A DNA stretch of 14,638 bases from Acidobacteriota bacterium (GCA_003224135.1 QHYO01000097.1:1-14638); one strand, 5' to 3'. Positions 1-10,326 are shown, counted from the first letter of the stretch. Translations and numbers: made by a program. Notes: a model not told the origin generated them from the sequence alone.

Positions 1-1232
<1,232 letters not shown>

Positions 1233-1233
1233 G

Positions 1234-1647
1234 CTATTTCTTCCCCGTTGCCGGCTCAGCTGCGGACTTCCCCGGAGGCGGCTGATCTTTCATGGACTTG
1301 ATGTACGCCGTCAGCGCCAAAATCTGATCCTCGGTAACCAATCCCTGAAAGCTGGGCATCACCGGCTGAAACCCCGCAACAATTTTTGCATTCGGCTGCA
1401 GAATCGATTCGCGAATGTAGTTGTCATCCGCCAGCACGGTTGAACCGTCGGCCAGCTTCACCTTTGAGCCGTACAGGCCATAGTATGACGGCCCGCGCCC
1501 TTTTCCATCGGGCAGGTGACAGGTATTGCACGCAAGCTCGGAATAAAGTTTCTCGCCAACCGCCAGGGGGTCTCCGGAAGCCGCGGTGCCGGAAAGCCAT
1601 TTGCCGTATTCATCCGGCTCCATGACCGTGACCCATCCACCCATCAC
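1234..1647 (-). CDS. coxB: CoxB C-terminal fragment: end of CuA domain plus fused cytochrome c domain
   Basis: This frame carries the distal part of cytochrome c oxidase subunit II. Reading back from its nominal ATG in the same frame gives [14 protein letters not shown], the CuA loop with both cysteines, His and Met. A monoheme cytochrome c domain follows, with CNTCH at residues 40-44 and a distal Met in VMPSFQG. Such a fusion defines caa3-type oxidases, where the attached heme passes electrons to CuA. The upstream half of the protein lies in another frame (1644-2153), and the beta-strands before the CuA loop are missing at the junction near 1680. The nominal start is therefore probably not a real initiation site; the fragment is better read as the 3' part of one interrupted coxB. 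It ends one base before coxA. Confidence 0.85.
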   Translation of the reverse strand: MMGGWVTVMEPDEYGKWLSGTAASGDPLAVGEKLYSELACNTCHLPDGKGRGPSYYGLYGSKVKLADGSTVLADDNYIRESILQPNAKIVAGFQPVMPSFQGLVTEDQILALTAYIKSMKDQPPPGKSAAEPATGKK

Positions 1648-2153
1648 AGCGTGGTTCGTTCCGCAGTATTGCGAACAAACACCACATCCATCTTCACCCG
1701 GAAAGAGGGCACTGAAAAATCGTGGATCACGTCTTCGCTGGCCATGATCAGTCGCACGTTGCGATTCACGGGAACGTGCAGTTCGTTAATTTCCTTGCGA
1801 CCGTCGGGTTGCTGAAGCCTCCACATCCACTGCTTGCCAACCACATAAATGTCGAGCGTGTCCGCGGGAGTGTGCCGATAATCCACATAAATCGCAGCGC
1901 CCCATCCAAACATTGCCAGGAGGAGGAAAAACGGCAGCACGATCCAGGCGATTTCCAGCCGCAGGTCGCCATGGATCGGTACGCCGATTTCATCGGGATC
2001 TTTGCGCTGATATTTGAAAAAGAAGTAAATCACTGCCGCGCAAATCGCCACCGCGAAAAACAGGCACACGGCAATCATGAAGAGAACCAGGTTGTCCACT
2101 TGTGGAGCGAAGTTAGAAGCTTGCTCCGGATACAATGGCATTTGCGACTGCAC
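1644..2153 (-). CDS. coxB: CoxB N-terminal fragment: membrane anchor and start of CuA domain
   Basis: This is the proximal part of cytochrome c oxidase subunit II. Residues about 22-47 and 66-90 are two transmembrane helices. They are followed by VGKQWMWRLQQPDG, the conserved aromatic Trp region for cytochrome c and CuA electron transfer, and by VIHDFSVPSFRVKMDVV, which holds the first CuA histidine. Family members continue with a PGRYT...W...PG.Y block. Here the frame instead runs into [11 protein letters not shown] and stops. The same DNA read in the next frame gives CSQYCGTNH, so the gene carries an out-of-frame loss at about 1680. The start is GTG at 2153, two bases after the sco stop, with GGAGCGG upstream; ATG at 2141 is an alternative. 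If the sequence is right, neither fragment can form a CuA site. Confidence 0.88.
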   Translation of the reverse strand: MQSQMPLYPEQASNFAPQVDNLVLFMIAVCLFFAVAICAAVIYFFFKYQRKDPDEIGVPIHGDLRLEIAWIVLPFFLLLAMFGWGAAIYVDYRHTPADTLDIYVVGKQWMWRLQQPDGRKEINELHVPVNRNVRLIMASEDVIHDFSVPSFRVKMDVVFVRNTAERTTL

Positions 2154-2155
2154 GA

Positions 2156-3022
2156 TCAGTCCGCTCCTTGGTGGCTCAAATTCCGTCTGGCAGCGCGCTT
2201 GTCGCGCTGGCGATAAATCACGATCATCAGCAGCAATCCAGCGATTGTCATCAGCGCCAGCACGCGCATGATTCCCAAAATTGTCGCGCTGTACCGGGCC
2301 GTCGAGGGATCATACTGAAAACAGAACAGCAGCATCTTGTCTACCGGCGTTCCAATTTTCCCCTGCGAAGCGTCCACCAGCCCCAGCCGCAGGTCGCGGC
2401 CTGGGAATTCCACACCATAAAAGTAGCGCGAAATCCGGCCTTCGGGAGTCAGAAGCATGATCCCGCTGGCGTGCGCGAAAAGATTGTTCTTCGCGTCAAA
2501 ATTGAAATGAAAATTCGCTGAATTCGTAACTGCCGCGATCGATTCTTTCGACCCGGTCAGGAAATGCCATCCTGCGGCCGTTTCCTTGCGACGGAAGTGA
2601 TCCATCGCTGTGTTCTTCTTCGCCGCCGCCATTTCCGGCGTGTCGCGCTCATCAAAGCTCACAAAAACAACTTCATAATCGCGCCCGGGATTGAAGGACA
2701 GCATACGCAACGAGCCGACCACACCCTGCTCGAGTTGCGTGCAGAGCATTGGGCATCCGTAATACACAAACGCGAGCAGTACCGGCTTCTGCTGATGAAA
2801 GTATTGACCCAGCTGGACCCTCTTCCCGCTTTCGTCCCTGAACGCGGTGTCGAGCGGCACCTGCCCGTTCAACTCCGGACGGAACGCCACGTTCTTTAAA
2901 ATCACCGGCATGTTCGACGAAGTTTGACCGACATTGTCCGGCACCATCTGGGCAAACGTCCGCGCAGCCGCAACAAGCAGCACTCCAAGAGCAGACATCG
3001 CACGCAGTTTGCCCGTAATCAC
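2156..3022 (-). CDS. sco: SCO1/SenC family copper chaperone for the CuA site
   Basis: Thioredoxin-fold protein of the SCO1/SenC/PrrC family, which delivers copper to or reduces the CuA site of oxidase subunit II; acts on the outer face of the inner membrane. An N-terminal hydrophobic segment ends in ARTFAQ, a plausible signal peptidase site. The copper motif is YYGCPMLC (Cys90 and Cys94), and the third ligand is His184 in LFAHASG. A C-terminal hydrophobic helix (about residues 248-270) followed by basic residues anchors it. At 288 aa it is somewhat longer than classical Sco proteins because of that C-terminal anchor. GTG at 3022 shares one base with the upstream TAG (TAGTG), giving tight coupling. 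Placement directly before coxB fits the role in CuA assembly. Confidence 0.93.
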   Translation of the reverse strand: MITGKLRAMSALGVLLVAAARTFAQMVPDNVGQTSSNMPVILKNVAFRPELNGQVPLDTAFRDESGKRVQLGQYFHQQKPVLLAFVYYGCPMLCTQLEQGVVGSLRMLSFNPGRDYEVVFVSFDERDTPEMAAAKKNTAMDHFRRKETAAGWHFLTGSKESIAAVTNSANFHFNFDAKNNLFAHASGIMLLTPEGRISRYFYGVEFPGRDLRLGLVDASQGKIGTPVDKMLLFCFQYDPSTARYSATILGIMRVLALMTIAGLLLMIVIYRQRDKRAARRNLSHQGAD

Positions 3023-3495
3023 TACTTCTTTTTCTCCGTGCTGCCGGACGGTGCAACCCCGGCCTTCTCTGCAATGATCTCCATCGCATCTTTTACCGGA
3101 ATCTTTGCGATGCCGTTCGCTTTGTCTACCCAGCCGATGGACTCGTTCGCCTCGGTGTCGGCTGCAATTTTATCGCGCAAATCCTGCTGGGGATCGCTTA
3201 CATGGCCCGGTACGCCTTGCAGACGTGGCTCCGGCGGAAGCGCCTTCTGCGCGCGCTCGGCCTGGCTCATCTGAGCGCGAACCGGCGCCATCGGGGTATC
3301 ACTTTCCTCCGCAACGTTCGTCAAGACTCTCAAAATCGGTACACAAATCAGCAGGGAAATCACAATCGTGACGCCCAGATAGATCAACTGTTTTACGACT
3401 GTCGCTACGTTGATATCGCGTGGTTCGAACGTGACTGTGTCGTGGAACGGCGCGTCGCCGTTACCGTGGCCGCTTTTGTGAGTCTTAGTGCTCAT
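3022..3495 (-). CDS. Small membrane-anchored protein with WVDK motif, ACIII-operon associated
   Basis: 157 aa, no named domain recognised. A charged N-terminus is followed by one transmembrane helix (about residues 33-55), then a soluble tail. The tail holds EPRLQGVPGHVSDPQQDLRD and, near residues 120-140, GWVDKANGIAKIPVKDAMEI, and ends in a Lys-rich tail. Proteins with an EPRLQ segment and a GWVDK...IP...AM segment recur, from memory, next to Alternative Complex III and sco genes. A structural or assembly role in the ACIII-oxidase supercomplex is a fair inference, not something shown here. The ATG overlaps the end of actF by 11 nt, and its stop overlaps the sco start. Confidence 0.8.
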   Translation of the reverse strand: MSTKTHKSGHGNGDAPFHDTVTFEPRDINVATVVKQLIYLGVTIVISLLICVPILRVLTNVAEESDTPMAPVRAQMSQAERAQKALPPEPRLQGVPGHVSDPQQDLRDKIAADTEANESIGWVDKANGIAKIPVKDAMEIIAEKAGVAPSGSTEKKK

Positions 3496-4672
3496 GATTC
3501 GCGATAGCCTCCGCGAGTTTCGGTTCGCCGAGCGGCAGCAGCGGCTGCTGCTTCAGCTGCACGGCGAAAAACCAGAGCCAGATTCCGCCCAGCGCAAGGA
3601 CCGCGGCGAAATCCCACAGCGTCGGCAGCGCGCGCGAAGTGAATTCCGGGCGCGTCAGCCAAAAAAGATCCAGGCACCGCATTGCAATCAGCCACATCGC
3701 AATCTTGGGCAGAACCGCCTGATTGCGTTTCACGTCGCGCGACAACAACGCGAAAAACGGGATGAAGAAGTGCAGCACGAGCACCAACGCGGCAACTGCG
3801 CCCCATCCGCCGAAGAGCCGCGACTTGTAAAACGTAATCTCTTCCGGCTGGTTGCCGGACCAGATGATCAGCAGCTGCGAAAACGAGAAATACGCCCACA
3901 GCATGTTGAATGTGAACAACAGTTTCCCGAGGTCGTGCAGATGCCTTTTTTGGATGATGTGGGCAAAAGGTTCGGCATGTGAAAATAGAATGACCATGAT
4001 AATCATCAGCGACATCGCCGAAATTGCCTGTCCCGCGACAAACAAGAACCCGTAAATCGTCGACGCCCAGTGCGGGGAAAGCGACATCGACCAGTCAATC
4101 GCGGCAAACGTCATCGCGAATACGTAAAGAATGATTCCCGGCCCTGCGAAGAACTTCAGCCTGCGCCGCAGCGCGCGATCCTCTCGGTCAACGTCTTGCT
4201 GTCTGGACATGGCGTTAAGCAGCAGCATGAGCGCCAGCCAAATCGCAAAGTATACGAATCCGCGAAAAACAAAGCCCCCCCGCGTCAAATAACTCTGTTG
4301 CAAAGGGGACAATGCACCTTCACCTGTTTTTGGTGCGTCCAGCCACGCCGCATACAGAAATTTCATTCCAAAAAGCGGAATAGGCAGAAAAAACGCAAAA
4401 ACCAGCCACAGCACACGCGTTGCAGATTCAAGCGGCCGCCGGATCAAGATTCCCCACTGTCCACCCGTCAAATGCAGCAGCATCAACAGGCCAAGTGAGC
4501 CGAGCGACAATCCCAGCACCAACAAAAACGCAACAAGGTACGACCGAAAAAAATCTTCAGGCTTTGTAATCCATCCGACGATGGATACCACCAGCCCCAG
4601 CACACCCACCACCAGCGCGCGCTTTTCCAGTCGCCCAACGCTCTCCGGCGCTTTGTATTCCTGCGCGCTCAT
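3485..4672 (-). CDS. actF: Alternative Complex III subunit ActF (NrfD-like membrane protein)
   Basis: Integral membrane subunit of Alternative Complex III, related to ActC and to NrfD/PsrC quinone-binding proteins. 395 aa with about ten hydrophobic helices. Recognisable family segments are FAAIDWSMSLSPHWASTIYG, then HLHDLGKLLFTFNMLWAYFS, SQLLIIWSGNQPEEI and FFALLSRDVKRN. No signal peptide or cofactor motif is expected. The ATG sits in a 4-nt ATGA overlap with the actE stop. The protein appears complete: all expected conserved segments are present in one frame. It probably frames the second quinol or proton pathway of the membrane arm, as inferred from the family. Confidence 0.93.
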   Translation of the reverse strand: MSAQEYKAPESVGRLEKRALVVGVLGLVVSIVGWITKPEDFFRSYLVAFLLVLGLSLGSLGLLMLLHLTGGQWGILIRRPLESATRVLWLVFAFFLPIPLFGMKFLYAAWLDAPKTGEGALSPLQQSYLTRGGFVFRGFVYFAIWLALMLLLNAMSRQQDVDREDRALRRRLKFFAGPGIILYVFAMTFAAIDWSMSLSPHWASTIYGFLFVAGQAISAMSLMIIMVILFSHAEPFAHIIQKRHLHDLGKLLFTFNMLWAYFSFSQLLIIWSGNQPEEITFYKSRLFGGWGAVAALVLVLHFFIPFFALLSRDVKRNQAVLPKIAMWLIAMRCLDLFWLTRPEFTSRALPTLWDFAAVLALGGIWLWFFAVQLKQQPLLPLGEPKLAEAIANHEH

Positions 4673-5268
4673 TCTTTCACTCTCCCTGAAGATTCTCCGC
4701 TATTCGCCAGCTTCTGCCGCAGCTTCTCCGGCAGGTCGCTCACCTTGGCATTGCGGCTCAATTGCAGCGCACGCACATACGCGATGATCGCCCAGCGATC
4801 TCGCGGCACAATCCGCTCCGAATAGCTGTACATCGCGCCAAAGCCGTTGGTCATCACGTCATAAAAATACCCGTTCGGGGCCTGCCGCAGCCTGTCAATG
4901 TGATAGCTCGGCGGATGCTTCATGCCCCGCGCCGCCGCCATGCCGTTTCCGTCTCCCTGCAACCCGTGGCACGGGGTACAAAATACTTTGTAACGATCCT
5001 CGCCGCGCTCCAGAAGCTTATCGCCCACGCGCAGCGGGAATCCCGCGTAATCTTTCGAAACATTGTAAACATCGTTGCTAATCGCGCCGTGCGCCACGGT
5101 GTTTTCAATCAGTGGCCGTTCTGACCGGCCATCGGAAAAAAACTTGCTCGGGGACTGTGGGCGATGTTTCGGCTGATCCGCCATGTCCTGGCGTATCGCC
5201 ATATCGCATCCCGACAGCGCAATCGCGCACAAGGCCGCAGCAATGAACAGCGATGCGCTAGTCCTCAT
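4669..5268 (-). CDS. actE: Alternative Complex III subunit ActE, monoheme cytochrome c lipoprotein
   Basis: Periplasmic monoheme cytochrome c of Alternative Complex III, thought to take electrons from the pentaheme ActA. It starts with a signal peptide and lipobox (ALSGC, Cys21 lipidated). One CxxCH motif, CTPCH, lies at residues 97-101, followed by the family segment GLQGDGNGMAAARGMKHPPS. The motif MYSYSERIVPRDRWAIIAYV near residue 150 supplies a candidate axial Met. 199 aa is the usual size. The start is well supported by a strong GGAGGTG site four bases upstream. It overlaps actD by 11 nt and actF by 4 nt. Confidence 0.93.
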   Translation of the reverse strand: MRTSASLFIAAALCAIALSGCDMAIRQDMADQPKHRPQSPSKFFSDGRSERPLIENTVAHGAISNDVYNVSKDYAGFPLRVGDKLLERGEDRYKVFCTPCHGLQGDGNGMAAARGMKHPPSYHIDRLRQAPNGYFYDVMTNGFGAMYSYSERIVPRDRWAIIAYVRALQLSRNAKVSDLPEKLRQKLANSGESSGRVKE

Positions 5269-5812
5269 CGCGCACCTCCGTCACGTGTTGAGCATTGACG
5301 CTCTGAAGCAATCGCGCGGTCTCTTCCAGATGAAACTTCGGATCATGCGCCTCAATACACAAAAAGAATTTGTCGTTCGACGCCCGCTTGAACCGTTCCA
5401 CGTTAAACAACGGGTGATGCGGCTGCGGCAGTTTGTTCAGCGCCAACATACCAAACACCGCGAAGAGTGACCCGCCGAGCACGGTCAGTTCGAATGTCAC
5501 CGGGATGAACGCAGGCCAGCTGTTCAGCGGACGGCCAGCGATGTTCATCGGATACGACGACATGTTCACCCACACCTGGAAGAAAAATCCCGTCAAGCCG
5601 CCGCCAAGTCCCCCGATGAGCGTCAGGAGCGGCACAAGGTCGTGCTTCCGCCCGAGCCCCAGCGCCTGCGAAAGACCTTCCACAGGGAACGGCACAAATG
5701 CATCGATGCGGCGGTAGCCCGCTTCACGAATTTTTTTTGCGGCGTCCATCAGCCGTTCCGGCGAGTCGAATTCGCCCAACAGTCCATAGAGTTCTGGGTG
5801 CGGCAGGTTCAT
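5258..5812 (-). CDS. actD: Alternative Complex III subunit ActD (DUF3341)
   Basis: Small membrane subunit of Alternative Complex III. 184 aa, with an N-terminal soluble part typical of DUF3341 (LYGLLGEFDSPERLMDAAKK...GYRRIDAFVPFPVEGL) that resembles a small ferredoxin-like fold. Two transmembrane helices follow (about residues 60-80 and 103-127), then a C-terminal soluble segment with DKFFLCIEAHDPKF. It has no cofactor. It supports the ActC/ActF membrane arm. The ATG overlaps the actC stop in an ATGA junction. Complete and of normal length. Confidence 0.92.
   Translation of the reverse strand: MNLPHPELYGLLGEFDSPERLMDAAKKIREAGYRRIDAFVPFPVEGLSQALGLGRKHDLVPLLTLIGGLGGGLTGFFFQVWVNMSSYPMNIAGRPLNSWPAFIPVTFELTVLGGSLFAVFGMLALNKLPQPHHPLFNVERFKRASNDKFFLCIEAHDPKFHLEETARLLQSVNAQHVTEVRDED
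5273..5279 (-). promoter_or_regulatory. Strong Shine-Dalgarno site of actE
   Basis: GGAGGTG lies four bases before the ATG at 5268 and inside the 3' end of actD. It is among the strongest ribosome binding sites in the operon and fixes the actE start; several other junctions rely on stop-start overlap instead. Confidence 0.7.
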
Positions 5813-7191
5813 TCGTGGTCCTCGGACGTGTGTACAAGTTCACGCATTTCCGCAATCGAAATCGCCGGCAACGCGCGCACGAACAGGAAAAGCAAGGATA
5901 CGAACAATCCAAGGGTTCCGATGAACGTGCTCCAGTCCCAGAACGTCGGCTGGTACCTTCCCCACGCGCTCGGCATAAAATCGCGCGTCAAACTGATAAC
6001 CACGATCACAAACCGTTCCAGCCACATGCCCACGTTAATGACCAGCGACATCACGAAAAGCACCGCAACGTTCGTGCGCATTTTTTGGAACCACAGCACT
6101 TGCGGCGTCAGGATGTTGCACAAAATCAGCGCGTAGTAATATGACGAATACGGCCCATGCAATCGCTGCTGCACCAGAAAAACGTCAAATTTGTTACCAC
6201 TGTAGAGCGACATGAAAAATTCGAAGAAGTAGCCGTACGCAACAATCAATCCCGTCGCGAGCATCACCTTCGCCATGTTCTCCAAATGACGCATGGTGAT
6301 GAAATCTTCCAAGTCGTACGCCTTGCGCAGCGGAATCGCAATCGTCAGCACCATCGCAAACCCGGAATAAATCGCGCCCGCGACGAAGTACGGTGGGAAA
6401 ACCGTGGTGTGCCATCCGGGAACGATAGCAATCGAAAAGTCGAAGCTTATGACGCTATGAACGGACAACACCAGCGGCGTTGCCAAACCTGCCAGCAACA
6501 AATACGCTGACTGGTAGCGATGCCAGTGCCGGGCTGATCCGCGCCATCCCATTGCCAGCATTCCGTAAATAATCTGTGCGGCCTTGTTCGTCGCACGATC
6601 GCGCAACGTTGCCAGGTCGGGGATCAATCCAACAAACCAGAACAACGCGGAAACCGTTCCGTACGTTGATACCGCGAACACGTCCCAGATCAGCGGACTG
6701 CGAAACTGTGGCCAAATTCCCATCGTGCTTGGATACGGAAACATGTAATAAGCCATCCATGGCCGGCCAGTGTGAATCAGCGGAAAAATGCCCGCGCACG
6801 CCACCGCAAACAGCGTCATCGCTTCCGCGAATCTGTTGATCGAAGTACGCCACTTCTGGTTCAACAGGAACAAAATCGCCGAAATCAGCGTTCCGGCGTG
6901 GCCGATACCAATCCACCAGACGAAATTGACAATCGCAAAACCCCAGCCGATCGGAATGTTTATTCCCCAGATTCCGACGCCTTTGGTGACCAGCCAAGCG
7001 ATGGAGCCCATCAGCACCATCATGAGCGTGAACGCAATGCTGAATCCCGCAAGCCAGCCAAGCGAAGTCGGTCGCGTCAACACAATCGACGCGATTTTGT
7101 CGGTTACCGTGGCGTAGCTATGCCCAGGCTCAATCACACGCGCGAGCCGCTGAATTTCCGGCGAGTTCACATGTGTGTCTCCCGCGCTCAT
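5809..7191 (-). CDS. actC: Alternative Complex III subunit ActC (NrfD/PsrC-like quinol-binding membrane protein)
   Basis: Quinol-binding membrane subunit that sits under the iron-sulfur part of ActB. 460 aa with about ten transmembrane helices. Family segments include [20 protein letters not shown] (the NrfD-type helix with the key His), [40 protein letters not shown] with [26 protein letters not shown] and [10 protein letters not shown]. All appear in order in one frame, so the gene is intact. ATG at 7191 overlaps the actB stop (ATGA), and the stop overlaps the actD start. Confidence 0.95.
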   Translation of the reverse strand: MSAGDTHVNSPEIQRLARVIEPGHSYATVTDKIASIVLTRPTSLGWLAGFSIAFTLMMVLMGSIAWLVTKGVGIWGINIPIGWGFAIVNFVWWIGIGHAGTLISAILFLLNQKWRTSINRFAEAMTLFAVACAGIFPLIHTGRPWMAYYMFPYPSTMGIWPQFRSPLIWDVFAVSTYGTVSALFWFVGLIPDLATLRDRATNKAAQIIYGMLAMGWRGSARHWHRYQSAYLLLAGLATPLVLSVHSVISFDFSIAIVPGWHTTVFPPYFVAGAIYSGFAMVLTIAIPLRKAYDLEDFITMRHLENMAKVMLATGLIVAYGYFFEFFMSLYSGNKFDVFLVQQRLHGPYSSYYYALILCNILTPQVLWFQKMRTNVAVLFVMSLVINVGMWLERFVIVVISLTRDFMPSAWGRYQPTFWDWSTFIGTLGLFVSLLFLFVRALPAISIAEMRELVHTSEDHE

Positions 7192-7880
7192 GCCGGTTCC
7201 TTCTTTTCCGGGCCCGCAAGATCCGGATGTGGATTGCGCACGGCGCCAAGGTAAGTCGTGCGCGGGCGCGCATTCAACTCGCCCAGCAAATTGTAGTTCC
7301 GCTGTTGCGCGCGGAGTTTCGAAACGCGGTTATTCGGATTGTTGGCGTCTCCAAATACAATTGCTTCCGATGGGCACGCTTGTTCGCAAGCGGTGACGAT
7401 TTCGCCGTCGCGGATACCACGGCTCGCGCCATTCTCGCCTTCTTTTTCCGCCGTAATTCGCACATTGTTGATGCGCTGCACGCAGTACGTGCACTTTTCC
7501 ATCACGCCTCGGCTGCGGATGGTCACTTCCGGATTCCGCATCAGCTTTAGCGAAGGCGTTTCCCAATCCTGGAAGCGCAGGAAATTGAATCGCCGCACTT
7601 TATAGGGGCAGTTGTTCGAACAATATCTCGTGCCGATGCAGCGGTTATAGACCATGTCATTCAGGCCTTCCGCACTATGCACCGTCGCTCCTACCGGACA
7701 AACCTGCTCGCACGGGGCGTTCTCGCACTGCTGGCAAGGCACTGGTTGAAAGAAGGTCTGCGGATTTGCCAGCTCCGGATTCTCGGCTGGCGTGTCTTCC
7801 TGCGTTTTCAACCCAGTGTCGTAATACCGGTCGATGCGGATCCAGTGCATTTCGCGCCCGCGCATCACCTGCCATTGCAC
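7188..7880 (-). CDS. actB: ActB C-terminal fragment: iron-sulfur domain lacking its first cluster motif
   Basis: This is the ferredoxin-like domain (PsrB/DmsB type) of the Alternative Complex III subunit ActB, which carries electrons from quinol through 4Fe-4S and 3Fe-4S clusters. Numbered from GTG 7880, cysteines fall in [14 protein letters not shown] (49-61), [12 protein letters not shown] (81-91), CTYC (130-133) and CEQACP (165-169). The family's first CxxCxxC motif, expected just before the [16 protein letters not shown] segment, is absent: the preceding fragment stops right after a single Cys of that motif (KC). This frame lacks a credible start, with no ribosome site near the GTG, so it is the 3' part of a broken actB, not a separate gene. 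The stop overlaps actC. Confidence 0.88.
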   Translation of the reverse strand: MQWQVMRGREMHWIRIDRYYDTGLKTQEDTPAENPELANPQTFFQPVPCQQCENAPCEQVCPVGATVHSAEGLNDMVYNRCIGTRYCSNNCPYKVRRFNFLRFQDWETPSLKLMRNPEVTIRSRGVMEKCTYCVQRINNVRITAEKEGENGASRGIRDGEIVTACEQACPSEAIVFGDANNPNNRVSKLRAQQRNYNLLGELNARPRTTYLGAVRNPHPDLAGPEKKEPA

Positions 7881-9742
7881 TTCGTCGTATCAATGGCCAT
7901 CGCCCACTTATAGCCCTGATAAAACTTCAGCTGCGGGTAATCCTTCTCGTAATCCTTGTAAAGGGTCAAATCTCTTGGCGGGGTTTCGTCGTGCTCGTGC
8001 GCGAAACCAGGATTCTTCTTGTATTCCTCGAGCGTCGCCGTACTCAAAATCTTCCGGCCTTCCACGTTGTGGTGATATTGCGTGCAAGCAATCGGATAAT
8101 CGTCGCTCGTTACCGTTATTTTGCCGCCGCTCGCCGTCCACAGCGCATCAGAAGCCCGCACTGCATACGCATTAAAGCCCTTGTTCGTGCCAGTGTACCC
8201 AGCCTTTTTCCGCCCATATCCCAGCGGAAGAACCACCACTCCATCCGCCTGGCCCGGCATTACCCAAGCCGCCGCCGTCACCTTGCTGTTCGAGAGTTCG
8301 ATGTTCACCACAGCCGAGCGCACTTGCCCGTGCTCGCCGCCACGTGACATGATTTTGTGCGTCACGCCCAGTTTTTCTGCCGTCGCCGGACTCATCAGCG
8401 CCGCGTTATCCCAGGTAATCTTGCTGATCGGCTTCGCTAATTCCTGCAGCCAGCCGTTGTTGGCAAACCGTCCGTCATACACTGTCGGATCAGGCCGGAA
8501 CAGGAATTCCAAGTCACTCGCGGCTTTCACTGGACGCAAGCTCTCCACATTCACCTTCGCGCTTACATTCAGTGGAACAAGCGCCGAGCCCGCCACGAAC
8601 CCGTCATTTAAGGACTTCCGCCAGAACTTATCCGCATCCCCGCCGCCGGGCATGCTCTTCATCCGTTCGCGAATCGTGTCGTACGCCGTAACCCCAGCCT
8701 TGTCGGTAAACGCGGCCAACACTTCGAATGCGGAATGCGCGCGATACAACGGCGCAATCAGCGGCTGAATCACGCTGTATGTTCCGTCAAACGATCTCGC
8801 ATCGCCCCACATTTCGAGGAAGTGCGCTTCCGGAATGTGCCATTGCGCATATTCGGCGGTCTCGTTGTAGTGAGATCCGAGGTGCACAATCGTGCTGACC
8901 TTTTTCAACTTCGCCACGAAATCCCAATCGTGTGGCGCGTCATACACGGGATTGCCGCCCAAGATCAGCAGCAAATCCACTTTGCCCTTCGCCATGTCCG
9001 CGCAAAGGTCACGCAGCGACTCCGTATGATTCCCTGGATTCGCTTCCACCGGCTCGGTGTAGTACACCGTAGCTCCGGCATTTCCAAGCGCCTGATTCAT
9101 CGCGTGCGCCATCGCATGTACTTCCGCCGATTGTTGTGCGCCCGCAACCACCAAACCCGCGCCGCGATGCTTCGTCAAATCCGCTGCTACCGCATCCAAA
9201 AACTTCGCAGCATTTGCTGGAGCCGTCGCCGAACCCCCGCCGACACCGACCTTCGCCGCAAGCGCACGCGCAAACAATTCCACATCAGCCGAACGCAGCG
9301 GCAAATGATTGTCCGCAGCAGCGCCTGTAACCGTCGGTGTCGGCTCAACCACGTACAACCGGTTCATCTCGTCATTCGGGCCAGTCAAATTACGACGGCG
9401 ATAAAAATCTTTCATGTAACGGACATGCCCCGGCCCGCTGGTCATGAAATCCGCGTCCAGTGAAACGATCACATCCGCCTTATCCAGCCGGTAAACTGTA
9501 TTCACCACGCGCCCGAACGCCAGCTTCGCGCCTTCGCGCGCTCCATCGCTGACCGCCGGCTCCCACTGATGCCACTTTGCTTGCGGATAAAGTTTCTGCA
9601 CTGCTTCGACTTGCGCTGTCAGCGTTGGCGAAATAATCGTCCCAGTCAAAATCCTCAGGCCCGCGCCGCTTACTGCTTTCTGCGAAGTCGCAAGCCCCTG
9701 CGCCGCCGATTGGAACGTTTCCCACGTACTCAGTTCACCCAC
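7865..9742 (-). CDS. actB: ActB middle fragment: molybdopterin-oxidoreductase-like domain
   Basis: This is the large part of the ActB domain that resembles molybdopterin oxidoreductases but in this family carries no molybdenum cofactor. Typical segments are [79 protein letters not shown] and [17 protein letters not shown]. It ends in [14 protein letters not shown], the entry to the iron-sulfur domain, and then goes out of frame (NGR, stop). It begins at GELSTWETF, which in homologues continues from an LYDPDRS-type segment. The nominal GTG start has no ribosome site and overlaps the previous fragment by 13 nt. Best read as the middle of one interrupted actB spanning 7188-10326. Confidence 0.9.
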   Translation of the reverse strand: MGELSTWETFQSAAQGLATSQKAVSGAGLRILTGTIISPTLTAQVEAVQKLYPQAKWHQWEPAVSDGAREGAKLAFGRVVNTVYRLDKADVIVSLDADFMTSGPGHVRYMKDFYRRRNLTGPNDEMNRLYVVEPTPTVTGAAADNHLPLRSADVELFARALAAKVGVGGGSATAPANAAKFLDAVAADLTKHRGAGLVVAGAQQSAEVHAMAHAMNQALGNAGATVYYTEPVEANPGNHTESLRDLCADMAKGKVDLLLILGGNPVYDAPHDWDFVAKLKKVSTIVHLGSHYNETAEYAQWHIPEAHFLEMWGDARSFDGTYSVIQPLIAPLYRAHSAFEVLAAFTDKAGVTAYDTIRERMKSMPGGGDADKFWRKSLNDGFVAGSALVPLNVSAKVNVESLRPVKAASDLEFLFRPDPTVYDGRFANNGWLQELAKPISKITWDNAALMSPATAEKLGVTHKIMSRGGEHGQVRSAVVNIELSNSKVTAAAWVMPGQADGVVVLPLGYGRKKAGYTGTNKGFNAYAVRASDALWTASGGKITVTSDDYPIACTQYHHNVEGRKILSTATLEEYKKNPGFAHEHDETPPRDLTLYKDYEKDYPQLKFYQGYKWAMAIDTTKCNGR

Positions 9743-10326
9743 AAATCGAGCACCGCGGCTTGTGCGAACACGTCTGTCGCGCCAAGGCTCGATGGATGTT
9801 CCGGATTTCCTTCAATTTTCGTCGGACGTCCTTCGTGGCTCTCCACCAGTACGCCCAGCGCATCGCCGCCAAACGCCATCACCGTCGCATAGTGCTGCGG
9901 CTTGCCCAGCACCAATCCTTCCGGTTGCTTCACGTAAGGAACAATGTATTGTTCCGAAGGCTTGCCGCATCCCGCCATTCCAGCTAGCGCCAGCGAAGCC
10001 CCCATTAATTTCAAGAAATCGCGGCGGTCAACTGATTCATCCCATTCCGAAGCTGCGCGCGGGAACTCGCGGTGCAGCAGATCCGAAAAGTGCGGGTCGT
10101 CGGAAAGTTCTTCGAGCGTCCGCCAGTATTGTTTGCCCTGCTTGTCCGCGAGTTTTGTGCGCACTACCGCTAAATCCAGCGGATACTCCCGCAACTCGCG
10201 CTCTTCCGCATTCGGCGGGTGATTGTCCACGTCGGGGTCGGGTTTCGGCGTTTCTGTCACAAACCCTGAGGGTTCGGGTTTCAGGAGCCCTGAGCTGCTG
10301 TGTTTGTGATCGCTCATACCATCCAT
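9730..10326 (-). CDS. actB: ActB N-terminal fragment with Tat-type signal
   Basis: Start of the Alternative Complex III subunit ActB. The family segment YWRTLEELSDDPHFSDLLHR is followed, about 100 residues in, by a twin-arginine signal (RRDFLKLMG) with a hydrophobic run and a lipobox-like LAGMAGC. This is the usual ActB layout and shows export of the folded iron-sulfur protein. Next comes ESHEGRPTKIEGNPEHPSSL and [12 protein letters not shown]; the frame then ends (WVN, stop). ATG at 10326 is preferred because it overlaps the actA stop (TAATG); the frame is open further to a GTG at 10338. The missing residues after AAVLDL indicate a frameshifting loss. An intact ActB would be above 1000 aa. 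Confidence 0.9.
   Translation of the reverse strand: MDGMSDHKHSSSGLLKPEPSGFVTETPKPDPDVDNHPPNAEERELREYPLDLAVVRTKLADKQGKQYWRTLEELSDDPHFSDLLHREFPRAASEWDESVDRRDFLKLMGASLALAGMAGCGKPSEQYIVPYVKQPEGLVLGKPQHYATVMAFGGDALGVLVESHEGRPTKIEGNPEHPSSLGATDVFAQAAVLDLWVN

Noticed and set aside
7188..10326. Programmed frameshifting or bypassing to join the ActB fragments
   Set aside because: The conserved residues are not present in any frame at the junctions and no slippery site or bypass signal is visible, so translation tricks could not restore the protein.
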